DNA of 64,000 nucleotides from Petrolisthes cinctipes (taxonomy: Eukaryota; Arthropoda; Malacostraca; Decapoda; Porcellanidae). Numbering within the stretch: position 1 is the first letter of the stretch; every line of letters starts with the position of its first letter. A program made the translations under genes and the position numbers. Positions 1-63,065 of this stretch are shown piece by piece. The stretch spans positions 412,001 through 476,000 of the forward strand of contig JAWQEG010000622.1 in NCBI GenBank assembly GCA_033782935.1, read 5' to 3'. Under the pieces are notes generated by a model, which saw nothing but the letters and a program-made list of their open reading frames with translations, did no database searches and had not been told where the DNA came from.

Positions 1-312
1 GTTTTTCAACCTTTCATATGACGTGAGGTATTTCTGGGGAATATTTAGGGTAAATTGTGTGCAAAATCTCAAAGCAATTCACGATCGAAATATAACCTAC
101 AGTTGTGTAACCTCGGTATGTAATATAGTGTTTGAATGACGGATTTTTACTTTGTCATGTTTTATGAGAATATGGTGACTACCATATGGGTTCAGCCATA
201 TTGTTTATTGACATTTTGGACTTGGGGAAAAAATCAGAGTGTGAATACATGAACTTGCATATTGTTACGAAACCAGCTTTGACCGACAACTTAACCCATC
301 ATAAAGGTATTG
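1..312. other. AT-rich sequence, nothing recognised
   Basis: No coding signal, RNA gene or repeat could be recognised here. It lies outside the terminal CAGTTGGGC of the inverted-repeat element that starts at 315 and is presumably intron or upstream sequence of the ferlin gene, whose first exons are not in the window. Confidence 0.4.
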
Positions 313-859
313 TACAGTTGGGCAAGTAGAAAGTGCGAAAAAAATGTTGGAGTATATGGAGACATCAGGCAGTTCCCTGTAGTAAACACACGTATCTTGA
401 TGAATGAATCCCTCAGTTCCTAAATCCTCTGTTAGGTGGAATGTCATTGGCTGAACTTCTGGGTGGCGGTGAAGCATATATTTTCATCGTATTTTACGTA
501 AATGAAGGTTAATTTAAGTTAATAAGTGGTAGAAAACAATTCCTAGAGAATACTACCGTATTTAATGAACGAAATTGGAGTATTATATAAAAATATGCGT
601 TAGCAAAACGTAAAACGTAACTGGTAATGCAGCACAGAGGAGCAGCATGTCAGCAGGTAATTTTTCTTTCTTCATAATCTTCGATGCAGCTGAACGAAGT
701 CTCGTGAGTCAGACCAATAAATACTGACCTCTATTGAAGAAAATCTAATAACGAATCTAATACCAGTACTGATGTTAAGCATAATCATTTTCAGTTATGA
801 TGCTAAATAACACATGATGTGATACATAATACTGAGTTATTAAATTAGTACTAATCTAC

Positions 860-1228
860 AGATTACATTTCAAGGGTTATGACGCCCCTATGAACCACAG
901 TCAATCCATATTAAATCTTCGACCACGTCATCTTTCCTTATTTTTCCCTCGTGCTTATTGTCCTTTCTTGCTATCTCCGCCTACGTGCTACAAGATTATT
1001 CATGCCTAAAGCAGTACTCTCTTTCCCTTTTTAATTCAATCAAATTATTATTATTATTATTATTTTTTTTTTTTATGTTCCGACACTGGACATAAGGCTT
1101 AATCAAGCCCGTTACCTTGGCCCAGGTCAACTGCTGCTCACACACACACGTCACGACTTCCGAACTGGTACCCAGCCACAGAGGGAGGGAAGTGAGGGTT
1201 ATTCCCAAATACTGCAGCTGTTATGGTA
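860..1228. other. Unmatched spacer between nested arms, with (ATT)n/poly-T
   Basis: This stretch has no inverted partner on the right side. It holds an ATT microsatellite running into poly-T (about 1046-1075) and no coding signal. It separates the outer 315-6993 arm from the inner element that begins at 1229. Confidence 0.4.
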
Positions 1229-2437
1229 CAGTTGCGGAAGGGAGTTTCTTTATCACCCTGGGCTCCTCTATACCCTACCCCACAAGGAGGTGACGGAGGT
1301 GTAGAGAGTTGAACATATAACAACGGAGATGATTGGTCGATAAGTTGCTAGGAAAGTTTAGTGATAATATAACCTTATTATATCTAAACAAGAAAGCATT
1401 GTGGTGAACTAAATATATTATGTTTATTTGCCATATATACAGTATATGAAGAACAGTAGCATACATTGTTAATGAGGAACTGAATTATAACGCATACTGG
1501 AATAACTCGTATTTTATTCTCAGTTGTGGTTGTCATACATCAGCCAACTGATGGTGATGGGAGGGGATCTGCCTGGCATTGCTTTACGGTCTCAAGTCTC
1601 GTGCTGTGATTCGTTTTAAGGCTTCAAATATTCATTTCTACCTTAGTAATAGGGATAGGTTATATGCTTTTTTATATAATTATAGACAAATTTATAACGA
1701 TTTACATTTACAGATAGTGAAGTAGTGTTATCGTTTGTTGTTAATTTTGTCATCTGTTTTCTTATTTATTTTCAGTACGAACTGTTAAAATTTATTTTGA
1801 TAGAGCCTAGTGAGATGAAGAACGTTGAGTTAAAATAAGCATTTCCTTGACAAAATGGTAAGAACAACACTCTATGACGAGGAGCCTTTATTGACGACGT
1901 TTCGTTATTGCTTCTTCAGGTCAAAGGCACATCCATATAACATGCAGGACTGTGTAACTTATAGTTCTATTTTTATTTGTATGTGACTGTATTCTGTTTT
2001 GTTCCACTTCCTCCGTTACCATTCCATGTATTTTTTTTTTTATTTGCCCCGATGTTCTTTCCTTTCCCATTATCAGCTCGTCCTCTCCGACTCTCCCCCC
2101 CCCCCATTCTACCTCCGTTTACTTCCTCCTGCGTAAATTCACCCCCCCCCTACTGTCTTTCCCCCTCCCCCCTCCCGAATATCACGTGACCCTTCCGCCT
2201 CTCCCCCTCTATGAGCGGTATACATATATATTCGTTTACACTACCTGTCCTCACTCATACCTGAAGAGGGCTACGTGATGTAACAGAAAAGTCGTATATC
2301 TTTTTCAATAAATTACAAATAAATGTGGGTTTTGCACTAGACTTCTGCATTCACGGCATTGTGAATTTTTCTTGTTCATTATACAGTACTGAACCTTAAA
2401 TATGCGCGCTCCATGGGGAAGGGGAGATGCGGGGGAG

Positions 2438-2674
2438 CATGGAGTTAGCATAGGTGGAGTCGCCATGGCTCACTAATCCAGGGGAGTAAAGTGAAGCCGC
2501 CGAACTGTCATTTTCGGCGCCTTCAATATGGCAGACACCAAGATACGTTTCAGTAAAAGTGGACTTCTGACCTGACATACAAAGGTATGCGCCATCTTGA
2601 AGGAGCCGGAAATGACAGATTGGTGGCTTCACAAATCAGGTCCTACTGGCGCCTCCACCTATGCTACCTCCATG
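2438..2674. mobile_element. P-like MITE, copy 1 (8-bp TSD CGGGGGAG)
   Basis: A 237-bp element with ends related to CATGGAGGTAGTATAGGTGG. It is flanked by perfect 8-bp direct repeats CGGGGGAG (2430-2437 and 2675-2682). The interior is an imperfect palindrome. P elements are known to make 8-bp duplications and to have termini starting CATG, so P superfamily is inferred. Related copies lie at 12977-13225 and 14134-14690. Confidence 0.8.
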
Positions 2675-3095
2675 CGGGGGAGTATACAGGCGGGGGTGTG
2701 TGTTGGAGGTTATTGAGGATAGGTAGGGAGGAAACGAGAGCAAAAAGGGGTGGAGATAGCCAGGTTGCCGTTAAGGCTGACAAACTATATATAATAACAG
2801 AAATGATGACAGAATGAAGCTAATGACAATTGCAATGTTTACATTGGAAATATGGCAACAATGAAGATAATACAAATATACTGGTATTCAGTATCCCTAA
2901 GAATTCTCATTCAGGTCACATGGTAAACCCTCAAACATAAACCGCAATATATAACTATAAACCCATTCACATAAATATTTTCATACATATGGCCCTACAT
3001 ATGAAGCAGGTCTCCATTCTCAGAGAGAGAGAGAGTTTGAGTGAGCGAGTGGAAGTGGGGGAGGGGGAGAGTGAGAGGAAGAGGACGAAACATAC

Positions 3096-3148
<53 letters not shown>

Positions 3149-4094
3149 TATTATGATGGTAGAAAATTTCGTTTGTGATGAATGGAGAGGACTTGTTATG
3201 AGGTTTTCTACAATATTAAAACACACACACACACAGAATATATATATATATATAAGCTGAGAAAACTTAAACCAAGTTTCTGGTGGGGTCAGGCCGTGTA
3301 GTCTCTTGTGTAGTGTGTTGCAGTGTTCCCTAAACTAGGGATTCATAACTTCTGTGATATAATGTAAAAGGCACACAGATAATAACACATAACAATACAA
3401 TTTCGACGTAAATATTTTGGTATCCCAAATAAAAAGAAATATATAAAGCATAATATATTAAGTGACGTATAAACAAACATGTGAAGCAACCAACACATCG
3501 AAGCGTTACTCGATAATATCAGGGCCTCAGTCTCAGGCCACGACCTTCAATCCCGAGATTGAGGTATAAAACAATAATAAAATAAGGTCTTTGTGTGGCA
3601 ATAAAGAAATGTTGCTTATATAATACCATGTAATCTCTTTTATCGAATTATACCGTAGTTCTTGGTTAGGTAAGTAAAGTAACGTTTACGTCTATAATAT
3701 AATTTGAAAGAAAATAATTAAAAATATACCTTTTCTTAATAAAAATATATACGTTAAAAGCATCACGAGCGGCAACACTCTCCACATCCTACATTGCAGT
3801 TCTTGGGTGGTGAGGAAATAAAGTAAAAATTTTAATACGTGCAGTGTAATGTGTTGTAAATATTGTAACCACGATGTAATTAAATATAAATTATATGAGC
3901 GAGAGAGATATATATGAAGTAAAAAAATAACGTATGAAAATGAAGAGAAAGTTAATATAAAGAATACAGGTGCTGAGAAGGAGGGAGGAAGGTTGATGTG
4001 GAAGGGCGAGGCATGGTTGTCAGGTGTTTGGGTGGTTGACCCACCATATATATATAATTGTTATGCATTTTGCTATAGAATAAATATATGAATG
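2675..4094. other. Spacer of element A: microsatellites, no gene
   Basis: AT-rich DNA with a (GA)n run near 3100-3143, a short (CA)n near 3221-3235, and (TA)n at 3239-3255 and near 4048. The reading frames seen over the GA run are low-complexity artefacts. No protein or RNA gene is supported. Confidence 0.5.
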
Positions 4095-5257
4095 TATAAT
4101 GAACAAGAAAAATTTACAATGCCGTGAATGCAGAAGTCTAGTGAAAAACCCACATTTATTTGTAATTTATTGAAAAAGATATACGACTTTTCTGTTACAT
4201 CACGTAGCCCTTTTCAGGTATGAGTGAGGACAGGTAGTGTAAACGAATATATATGTACACCGCTCATAGAAAGGGAGAGGCGGTAGGGTCACGTGATATT
4301 CGGGAGGGGGGAGGGGGAAAGACAGTAGGGGGGGGTGAATTTACGCAGGAGGAAGGAAACGGAGGTAGAATGGGGGCGGGAGAGTCGGAGAGGACGAGCT
4401 GATAATGGGAAAGGAAAGAACATCGGGGCATATAAAAAAAAAAATACATGGAATGGTAACGGAGGAAGTGGAACAAAACAGAATACAGTCACATACAAAT
4501 AAAAATAGAACTATAAGTTACACAGTCCTGTATGTTATATGGATGTGCCTTTGACCTGAAGAAGCAATAGCGAAACGTCGTCAATAAAGGCTCCTCGTCA
4601 TAGAGTGTTGCTCTTACCATTTTGTCAAGGAAATGCTTATTTTAACTCAACGTTCTTCATCTCACTAGGCTCTATCAAAATAAATTTTAACAGTTCGTAC
4701 TGAAAATAAATAAGAAAACAGATGACAAAATTAACAACAAACGATAACACTACTTTACTATCTGTAAATGTAAATCGTTATAAATTTGTCTATAATTATA
4801 TAAAAAAGCATATAACCTATCCCTATTACTAAGGTAGAAATGAATATTTGAAGCCTTAAAACGAATCACACCACGATCCGTGAGACCGTGAAGCAATGCC
4901 AGGCAGATCACCTCCCATCACCATCAGTTGGCTGATGTATGACAACCACAACTGAGAATAAAATACGAGTTATTCCAGTATGCGTTATAATTCAGTTCCT
5001 CATTAACAATGTATGCTACTGTTCATCATATACTATATATATGGCAAATAAACATAATATATTTAGTTCACCACAATGCTTTCTTGTTTAGATATAATAA
5101 GGTTATATTATCACTAAACTTTCCTAGCAACTTATCGACCAATCATCTCCGTCGTTATATGTTCAACTCTCTACACCTCCGTCACCTCCTTGTGGGGTAG
5201 GGTATAGAGGAGCCCAGGGTGATAAAGAAACTCCCTTCCGCAACTGTACCAGCGAGG

Positions 5258-5410
5258 GTGTTTTACGACGTTCGGTGGCCTTATAGTTAGTGCCTCAAAC
5301 TCAAATCGGAAGAGTAAATATTCTCAGGCCCTCACCTGAGAGGATCGATCTCCCGACCTCTAGGATATGAGTCCAAAACACTAACCACTCGGCCACCTCC
5401 CCTACGACAC
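5258..5410 (-). mobile_element. tRNA-derived SINE fragment
   Basis: Read on the minus strand, the segment starts with a tRNA-like head. An A-box-like TGGCCGAGTGG lies at about 5385-5395, a B-box-like GATCGATCC at about 5342-5350, and a CAT triplet falls where the anticodon would be. The spacing of about 34 bp between boxes is normal for a tRNA. The body continues into AT-rich sequence without a clear tail. It lies directly outside the right end of element A. It resembles a Met- or Leu/Ser-tRNA-derived SINE; the source tRNA is uncertain. Confidence 0.5.
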
Positions 5411-6060
5411 TATTTTTATTGCTTCTTTATATTAATTCTCGCTATTAAATGCATGTCATTTAATACTGCAATTTAGCAAATACTTGGCAATATAAATATT
5501 CAATATTATGGGCCTGTTACAATAATAGTGGATGTAGTGCAGAATTACAATCTGGCTAAAGAGCCAGAATAACTTTTTGAGGCTGAGATGTTTGTCGCCA
5601 GACTAACTGGGTCTCAATTATGGGCACTGTGTGCTTTATAGTTGCGAGATGAGCACAAAACTAATTCTACCACACATCTCGCGCAAAGTTGTTAGCAATT
5701 TATAGCTGTTAAAAGAAAGTGCACAGTAACTAATACAAGTTATCAAATGTAGTAAAAATTAATACAGAGACGGCATGGTAATAAATTATGATTTACTAGT
5801 GTTTGAGTTTGGTATAAAATAGGTCACTAATGTTAATATTGTTTAAACTCTAATATCGTATCCCTTATCATAGTGAAGCATAGAATAAATTCATAATTGA
5901 CATTAAGTTTATTTTTTCTGACAACTAATCACCACTGATATCATTATAAAACAATGTTTTACAATAACATATATAACATATAAAGGTTCATGCAATATTC
6001 AGATAACCGTTCCAATGAATATAACATCACTGCATGAAAACAACACAACATTGGGTGAAA
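5411..6060. other. AT-rich interior of the outer element, nothing recognised
   Basis: No reading frame, repeat unit or RNA signal could be supported. It sits between the SINE-like piece and the transposase remnant. Confidence 0.4.
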
Positions 6061-6098
6061 TTTATTTCTGCAAAATATACCTAATGCTTTAATTAAAC

Positions 6099-6330
6099 TC
6101 AATATTTTGTCCAGAGACCATTGCTGGAAATCACTTCTTGAAGTCTGTTAGGAAGTAATGCAACACGATTATGAATGATGTTAGGCTTCCTCCTGAGGAC
6201 CTCCCACTCCATCATCATGTGAGCCAACAGTTGCTGTGACGTCCTTTCCTCGTTGGGCTCCCACACATTCACAATATTAGCCCAAACATTTTCTATTGAA
6301 TTCAAATCAGGGCTCCCTTCTCACCGTGGC
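6099..6330 (-). pseudogene. Tc1-like transposase, C-terminal remnant
   Basis: The minus strand encodes about 75 residues beginning SPDLNSIENVW and ending GLWTKY. This is the C-terminal block of Tc1/mariner DDE transposases, where the final catalytic acidic residue follows the PDLNPIE-type motif; here the E of SIENVW is present. Upstream sequence (6331-6450) does not continue the frame into recognisable catalytic-core sequence, so only the tail of the protein remains. It most likely belongs to the element whose TA-flanked ends lie at 315 and 6993. Confidence 0.75.
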
Positions 6331-7223
6331 TTACTGACATGGCATAAAGACCTCATATAAGATCATTGACTCGGTTACAATATCATCGCGTTTCGAACAA
6401 ATACTGAACAGACACAACATCCTATGATTCCCTCAGTAACACATAGGCTAGTTTCCTATTAATTTACTAACTCATTATTATGTATCATATCATGTGTCAT
6501 ATAGCTTCATAACTAATAAATAATTAAGCTTAACATCAGTACTGGTATAAGGTTTGTTATTAGATTTTCTTCAATAGAGGTCAGTATTTATTAGTCTGAC
6601 TCACGAGACTTCGTTCAGCAGCATCGAAGATTATGAAGAAAGAAAAATTACCTGCTGACATGCTGCTCCTCTGTGCTGCATTACCAGTTACGTTTTACGT
6701 TTTGCTAACGCATATTTTTATATAATACTCCAATTTCGTTCATTAAATACGGTAGTATTCTCTAGGAATTGTTTTCTACCACTTATTAACTTAAATTAAC
6801 CTTCATTTACGTAAAATACGATGAAAATATATGCTTCACCGCCACCCAGAAGTTCAGCCAATGACGTTCCACCTAACAGAGGCTTTAGGAACTGAGGTAT
6901 TCATTCATCAAGATACGTGTGTTTACTACAGGGAACTGCCTGATGTCTCCATATACTCCAACATTTTTTTCGCACTTTCTACTTGCCCAACTGTACATTA
7001 TGTTAACTATATGATTACTGATTTTCATTAAATTTCGTTACGAGGAACGCTTCCAAAGATTATCCCGAAGTTGTTTTGCATTATGAAGAAATTTGTTAAT
7101 ATCAACCTAAGATGAAAGTTTCGTGTTAATACTGGTTACAAAAACGAGTATAGACACTCAATAATCATCTTACGTATGTTACCCATTAAATAAATCAGGT
7201 AAATAATCCATTCTCTTTGGCAG

Positions 7224-58362
<51,139 letters not shown>

Positions 58363-58381
58363 GTATGATATAATAATTAAC

Positions 58382-58579
58382 TTAAGGGGGTGTGGGAATA
58401 GGGGGGACAGTCTTGGGGGGGGGATTAGGGGAGTGCAGGAGTAGGGGACAGGCTTGGAGGGGTTTTGGGGGTGTGGGAGTAGGGGTATAGGCTTGGGGGG
58501 GGCGTTAGGGGGGTGAGGGAATAGGGGACAGGCTTTCTACCCACCCCAAGCCTGTCCCCCTATTCCCGCACCCCCTTAA
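58382..58579. mobile_element. TTAA module, G-rich family
   Basis: TTAAGGGGGTGTGGGAATAG at the left, CCCGCACCCCCTTAA at the right, with GGACAGGCTT repeats in between. It starts 20 bp after ferlin exon 14. Confidence 0.68.
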
Positions 58580-58997
58580 CACATAATTGCTCTGGGCTGC
58601 TCGGTCAGACAGCTTGAGAAACTTCAACAATAACAACACACAATTGTAGTGTCTTATAGCAGTACAATACAGAATTTCATTATTGTCATTGCAGTTTTGG
58701 ATTATGATAGTAACTACACAATTAATGCAATATCTTATAGCAGTACAATACACTGTTTCATTACAGTATTGTGATTGTATTCTGGATTATAATAATTAAC
58801 AAACATTTGCAGTGTCCTGTAGCAGTACAATACAGAGTTTCATTATTGTCATTGTATTTGGATTATGTGAGATGATTTTTTCTCTGCCAATTTCTTTACA
58901 TAGGAGTGGCTTGTCTTGTGAGATCGCTATTGCTGGTAGTAAATGTCTGTGGCTTATTATAAAGACTGACTAACAATAATTAATTGCAATTTCATAA
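58580..58997. repeat. Repeats with TCTTATAGCAGTACAATAC
   Basis: After a (CAA)n-tailed retroposon scrap (58585-58640), a unit of about 75-85 bp containing AGCAGTACAATACAGA and TTTCATTATTGTCATTG occurs three times to about 58862. No gene. Confidence 0.65.
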
Positions 58998-59078
58998 GAA
59001 CCCTGTGATCATGTATGAGAACTGAAGGCTTTCGATTCCTCCTGATACTGCAACGAAACAAGCTGCTTCCATATAGAA
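58998..59078. mobile_element. H1 hairpin module, half, cut by LINE c
   Basis: GAACCCTGTGATCATGTATG, GATTCCTCCTGA and CGAAACAAGCTGCTTCC form the left arm of H1; the right arm is missing because LINE c begins at 59079. Confidence 0.7.
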
Positions 59079-59450
59079 TTTTTTTTTTTTTTTTTTTTTT
59101 TTTCATTGCGCCGTAGTGTCGGTCAATAGGCAGACAACAGTACACAAGGGTAGCCGGGACTCACGAGAACCCAATGACCACACACACACACAAGCACACA
59201 CACGCGCACACACACACACATCACGAAAACATAACAGAATGAAGCACAGGCACACAGACAAATATTTACATCATGACCTAGTTAAATCCACCAAAACGAG
59301 GGTGGCGCACCAGAAGTTCCTCCAGAACCGGATGGTTCAGCAGGTGTCGACAAACCACATCAAGTGGCAGGCCCTGGGGCAGGCTAGGCAATAGTGCTCT
59401 ATAGTGTTAGCACGAGGTGCTCGACACAAGCGACACTCAGTGAAGGAAGG

Positions 59451-60110
59451 CTATCCCTGCATCACAGCAACCTGCCACGGTGGCCTGTAGTCAAGCCTCA
59501 AACGAGCAGAGACTACATTGTGCCTCCGAACCATGAGGCCTCGACAACGATAGGAATATTTGTGACGGCAGACAGACTCGTAATGGGTGATGGAGATGCT
59601 GAAGGGCCTCTCTGGATCCCTGCGTCGCCGTACAGGGAGGAGAGCGGCAAAGCGAACTCTAGAAAGGTAACATGTCAGGGAGAGAGGACGTCCAGCACAA
59701 CGAGGAGGCAGATGGCAGGCTTCCTTTGCGAGTCTATCAACTGTACCATTGTGACGTAAACCTACATGGGATGGTACCCATAAAAATTTGACAGTCAAGT
59801 TACGATGATGCAATAAGCCAAAAACGATAAAATCTGCTGAATAACAGTATAGTGTGTGGGCTGAACACTAGAGAGGTAATGAAGGGCAGGTTTGGAGTCA
59901 CAAAAAATGGCAGCATTCACTCCACGTTGACAAACAACACTAACAGCATCCAGAATAGCATACAGTTCACACAATGTTGAGTTAGAGTGGTTACAGAGAC
60001 AACGGCCAACCCAGCCCCCTGGAGGTGACTCCAGGTCAGGCGAGAAAACGGCACAACCTGCTGTACCATCCACCTGCAATGAGCCATCGGTGTAGAGGCA
60101 GTATGGATCT
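59451..60110 (-). pseudogene. LINE c RNase H domain and C-terminus
   Basis: YCLYTDGSLQVDGTAGCAVF (first Asp), STLCELYAILDAVSVVCQRG (Glu), NAAIFCDSKPALHYLSSV (Asp), then after a frame change near 59800 VKFLWVPSHVGLRHNGTVDR (His, Asp). Ends GLMVRRHNVVSARLRLDYR. The catalytic residues of RNase H are all readable. Confidence 0.83.
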
Positions 60111-62195
60111 GTGATGGAGGAAGTCACTGTTTCTATGTGTTCCAGAGCCAGAGAAGGCAGCTCCGACTTGGAAGTAGGTGTAAAGCTCACATCAAGTGTT
60201 GGTAGCATCCATGGAGGGGGCCCTGGGGGGACGTCTGCAACCATTATATCTATATTAAGACCACGGAGCATAGAGGAAACAGACCTTATAAGAGTATGTC
60301 CAGCAGGCAGTATGGGAGGGACAGGGTAGTTTGGTCTAAGAGAAGTCCTGACTAACTGAGAGTAATGGGGTGAAAAATGTGGGAAATGGAGGCACTTGAC
60401 AGTGAAGCAAGTAACATTACAATAAATTCTCTCGATTAATGGGGGAAGACGCAACTCACGCTGCATGTTCAATATCCTGGTCGACATTGGACAGCCAAGA
60501 ATTATTCTCATTGCTCTATTCTGAAATTTGTCTAAAGTTTCCAGAGTAGCCCTAGGAAGTTGAATCAAAGCAGGGGAGAGGTAATCAACAACTGAACGGA
60601 TAAAAGTAATATAGATGGTCCTGGCTACTGGGATGGAGATGCCCGAGGAGTTGTTAGAGAGCCATTGAAGTGGTGTAAGTTGGCGCTCCAGACGACCCAA
60701 TAAGTCCTGGACAATGGGATGGTCTTGAGGTCTGGCAGGGACAATCGGCCAAATATTGACTAGCGAGCCCAGGTAGCAGTACTGGGAACACATGGGAATG
60801 ACAGTCCCTCCAATGGTGAACACTGGCTGAGCTTGAGGAAGGTGGCAGGTGAATATTCTGCTCTTATCTGGGGAGACAGTAATGCCACAATGAAAGGAGG
60901 CCACAGAGAAGGAGTCAAGAAACCGCTGGAGATCCCTTGGTGAGGTAGAATGAACACAGATATCATCAGCATAGAACGTAATTGTAGTTCCAGGAATATC
61001 AGGGAGAGAAGTGAGCAAACGATGCATCAGAATATTAATTAACAATGAGCTGAGAACACCCCCTTGAGGCGTACAAAGAAAAAAACTGCGCATAGGACTG
61101 AGTGCACACACGGGAGGTCCTGTTACTCAGGTAGCTCCGAATCCACCGTAGTAGGTTACCCTTTATCCCAAAGTCAACCAGTTGATCCAAAATGACGTCT
61201 CTATTAGCAACATCGAAGGCACTTCGAAGGTCAATGAAGGCCACCACACTGTCCCTGGAAAGGCGAAAGTACAGGTCAACTAGGCAGTGATGTGAGCTCC
61301 TCTGGGGAAGGAAACCAAACAGCCATGGAGAAAGGCGATCCTGCAGTCTGTACATGAGTTGATTGAGTAAGATTCTCTCCATAACCATGGAAATGCAGGA
61401 AGTAAGGGAAATAGGCTTGACCTATGCAGTGCCGGGCTTAGGGATGGGTATTATTGTGCTGCTGGTCAATGCTCGTGGTACACAACCGTCACGAAGACAA
61501 AGATCACCAGGGAAAGAAGCTCTACCCTGAGAGAGAGCACGGTGCAACTCCTCCTCAGTTATCTCCTCTGCATCATCGTCACCATCTTGTAACAGAGCAG
61601 ACATTAGACGTAACCGATGGACAGCAGCACGGGAAGCGAGTGCATCTTGTATGTGGATGGGTAGACTGCCTGGGGTAGATTGTTCTGACCAGGCATTGAC
61701 AAGTTGCTTGGCATAGTTGGCAGGAGTGTGATGACGAGCAGTGGCCGGTGGTGTCTTTTTAACAACCCGACAGATGAGGTGCCACATAGAAGCCACACTT
61801 GTTTGCTGGTTGATGCTGTCCGTGAACCGCTGCCAAGACTCAGTGTGAGCACACTCCTGCAGGGCAACTAAAGCGTCCCTAGACATCTGGTAACGATGGA
61901 GTAGGTCAGGGGTTGGGTTGGCTTGAAACAATAGGCCATCACGTTCAGCCTCCTCCTTTGCCTCCTGTATACGTGCATCCAGCATCCAGGAGTGGGCAGT
62001 ATGGCGATGCTGGAGGTGTGGCTGGGAGACGTATAGCCTATTAAAGTCATGAGTAGCAGATACAAGATCAGAGTACAACTGTTCAGCTGATGATATGTCA
62101 AATGTAGGAAATACATGGGCCATAAATAAGATGTAAGTCGGGCAATATTTAGGGGGCACAGCAATACTCAAACGAGTGGCTGAAGCACTTGACAC
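59795..62195 (-). pseudogene. LINE c reverse transcriptase domain (FYADD intact, frames broken)
   Basis: N-terminal connector 61422-62195 (ALASRAAVHRLRLMSALLQD, ELHRALSQGRASFPGD). Then 61035-61388 (LSPWLFGFLPQRSSHHCLVD, VVAFIDLRSAFDVANRDVI with the first Asp). Then 59795-61111 (TPQGGVLSSLLINILMHRLL and ITFYADDICVHS, codons at about 60960-60974). The thumb region follows (YCYLGSLVNIWPIV). Breaks lie near 61400-61430 and 61060-61090. Confidence 0.85.
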
Positions 62196-62240
62196 AGCAG
62201 GTAGAGAATAATGAAACCGAAGAGCGAGGTTATTAGAGAA

Positions 62241-63065
62241 TTAGTCTGGCACGGAGAAGCACTGGACATGAGATGCTATCAGGCCAGACGAGAGGATGTA
62301 ATCCAGAGTACCTCCCCGGCAATGAGTGGCACCGCCAGTGTCCCAGCGTGTCAGATGATGCTTGCGGATGTATGAAATGAGACGAACACCATTACGATTA
62401 ATAGAGCCAGAACCATCACCCAAATCAGAATGCCGAGCATTAAAATCTCCCATATACACCATTCCACGCACTGTTGGAGAAGGAAGAGCCTCAAGAGTGA
62501 GTCTAGCTGGGGCAGAATAGACATTACATAGTTGGAGTACTCCATTCCCAGGTAGAGCCTCAAATAGCTGAAAGGTCATGTCAGGATCAGTGGAGGTACG
62601 GAGAAGGCGATGTGGCAAGGAGCTATGTATGTAAGTCAGGAGACCATTCCTTACCAGATGAACATATGGCACATAACCTGAGAGGGTAGGAGCTTGCCTA
62701 GCAGCGAGCGCCCATCCTGGAAATGCTTCCTGGAGAAAAATAACACTGGGATGATGACGAAAAACATAGGCCTCGTGTTGAGTGAGCTTAGCATAACTGG
62801 TGATACCACATACATTCCAGGAGATGACATCCAGCGGGCAATCACTAGCAAACTCTGTATTTGGAGGTAGAAGTCCGGTGAGTGGGGGCGGATGAGCGAC
62901 CTGGAGAAGAAGATGGACCAGGAGAAGGGACTGGCTCGAAAAGCTTTTCAAGTCGAGATGCAACAGTATCCATCTTTTCGGTAAGGGTGGTGACAGTTGA
63001 GATGATGGCCTGCTGAGCCTCGACCAAGGTGGAGAGTTTGGAGTCATTGGCAGCCTGAGCGGCAA
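62241..63065 (-). pseudogene. LINE c endonuclease domain
   Basis: VISWNVCGITSYAKLTQHEA, VIFLQEAFPGW (catalytic Glu), LQLCNVYSAPA, VYMGDFNARHSDLGDGSGS (Asp and Asn) and THCRGGTLDYILSS. A short deletion of the YSNYVMSILPQLD segment (present in LINE b) joins YSAPA to LTLEALPS, and the frame ends at 62241 just before LFSDH. Confidence 0.82.

Larger units (their letters stand above)
1229..5246. mobile_element. Inner long inverted-repeat element (element A), TA-flanked
   Basis: Two arms of about 1.15 kb (1229-2385 and 4095-5246) are reverse complements of each other. Both ends read CAGTTGCGG and are bordered by TA (1227-1228 and 5247-5248). The arms carry matching AT-rich and C-rich tracts and the same short meaningless reading frames, which are not genes. 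The 1.7-kb centre holds a P-like MITE (2438-2674) and microsatellites. No transposase was found, so it looks non-autonomous. A rearranged relative lies at 29032-30356. The palindrome could fold into a very long hairpin. Confidence 0.7.
315..6993. mobile_element. Outer inverted-repeat element, Tc1/mariner-type ends
   Basis: The ends are inverted copies starting CAGTTGGGCAAGTAGAAAG, each flanked by TA (313-314 and 6994-6995), the usual Tc1/mariner target duplication. The inverted arms run roughly 315-860 and 6455-6993 and are very similar. Between them lie a second inverted-repeat element (1229-5246), a SINE-like piece and a Tc1-like transposase C-terminus (6099-6330, minus strand). The transposase fits the superfamily suggested by the ends, but arms of about 550 bp are long for a classic mariner. 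The structure may therefore be a composite or foldback derivative. Nothing in it encodes a complete protein. It sits just upstream of the first visible ferlin exon. Confidence 0.6.

Noticed and set aside
1977..4498. Proline- and phenylalanine-rich frame present in two places
   Set aside because: It is one inverted-repeat arm read twice; duplication is from the palindrome, not gene conservation.
5258..5410. A functional tRNA gene
   Set aside because: A and B boxes are present but stems do not pair well and the acceptor end is absent; a SINE head is more likely.
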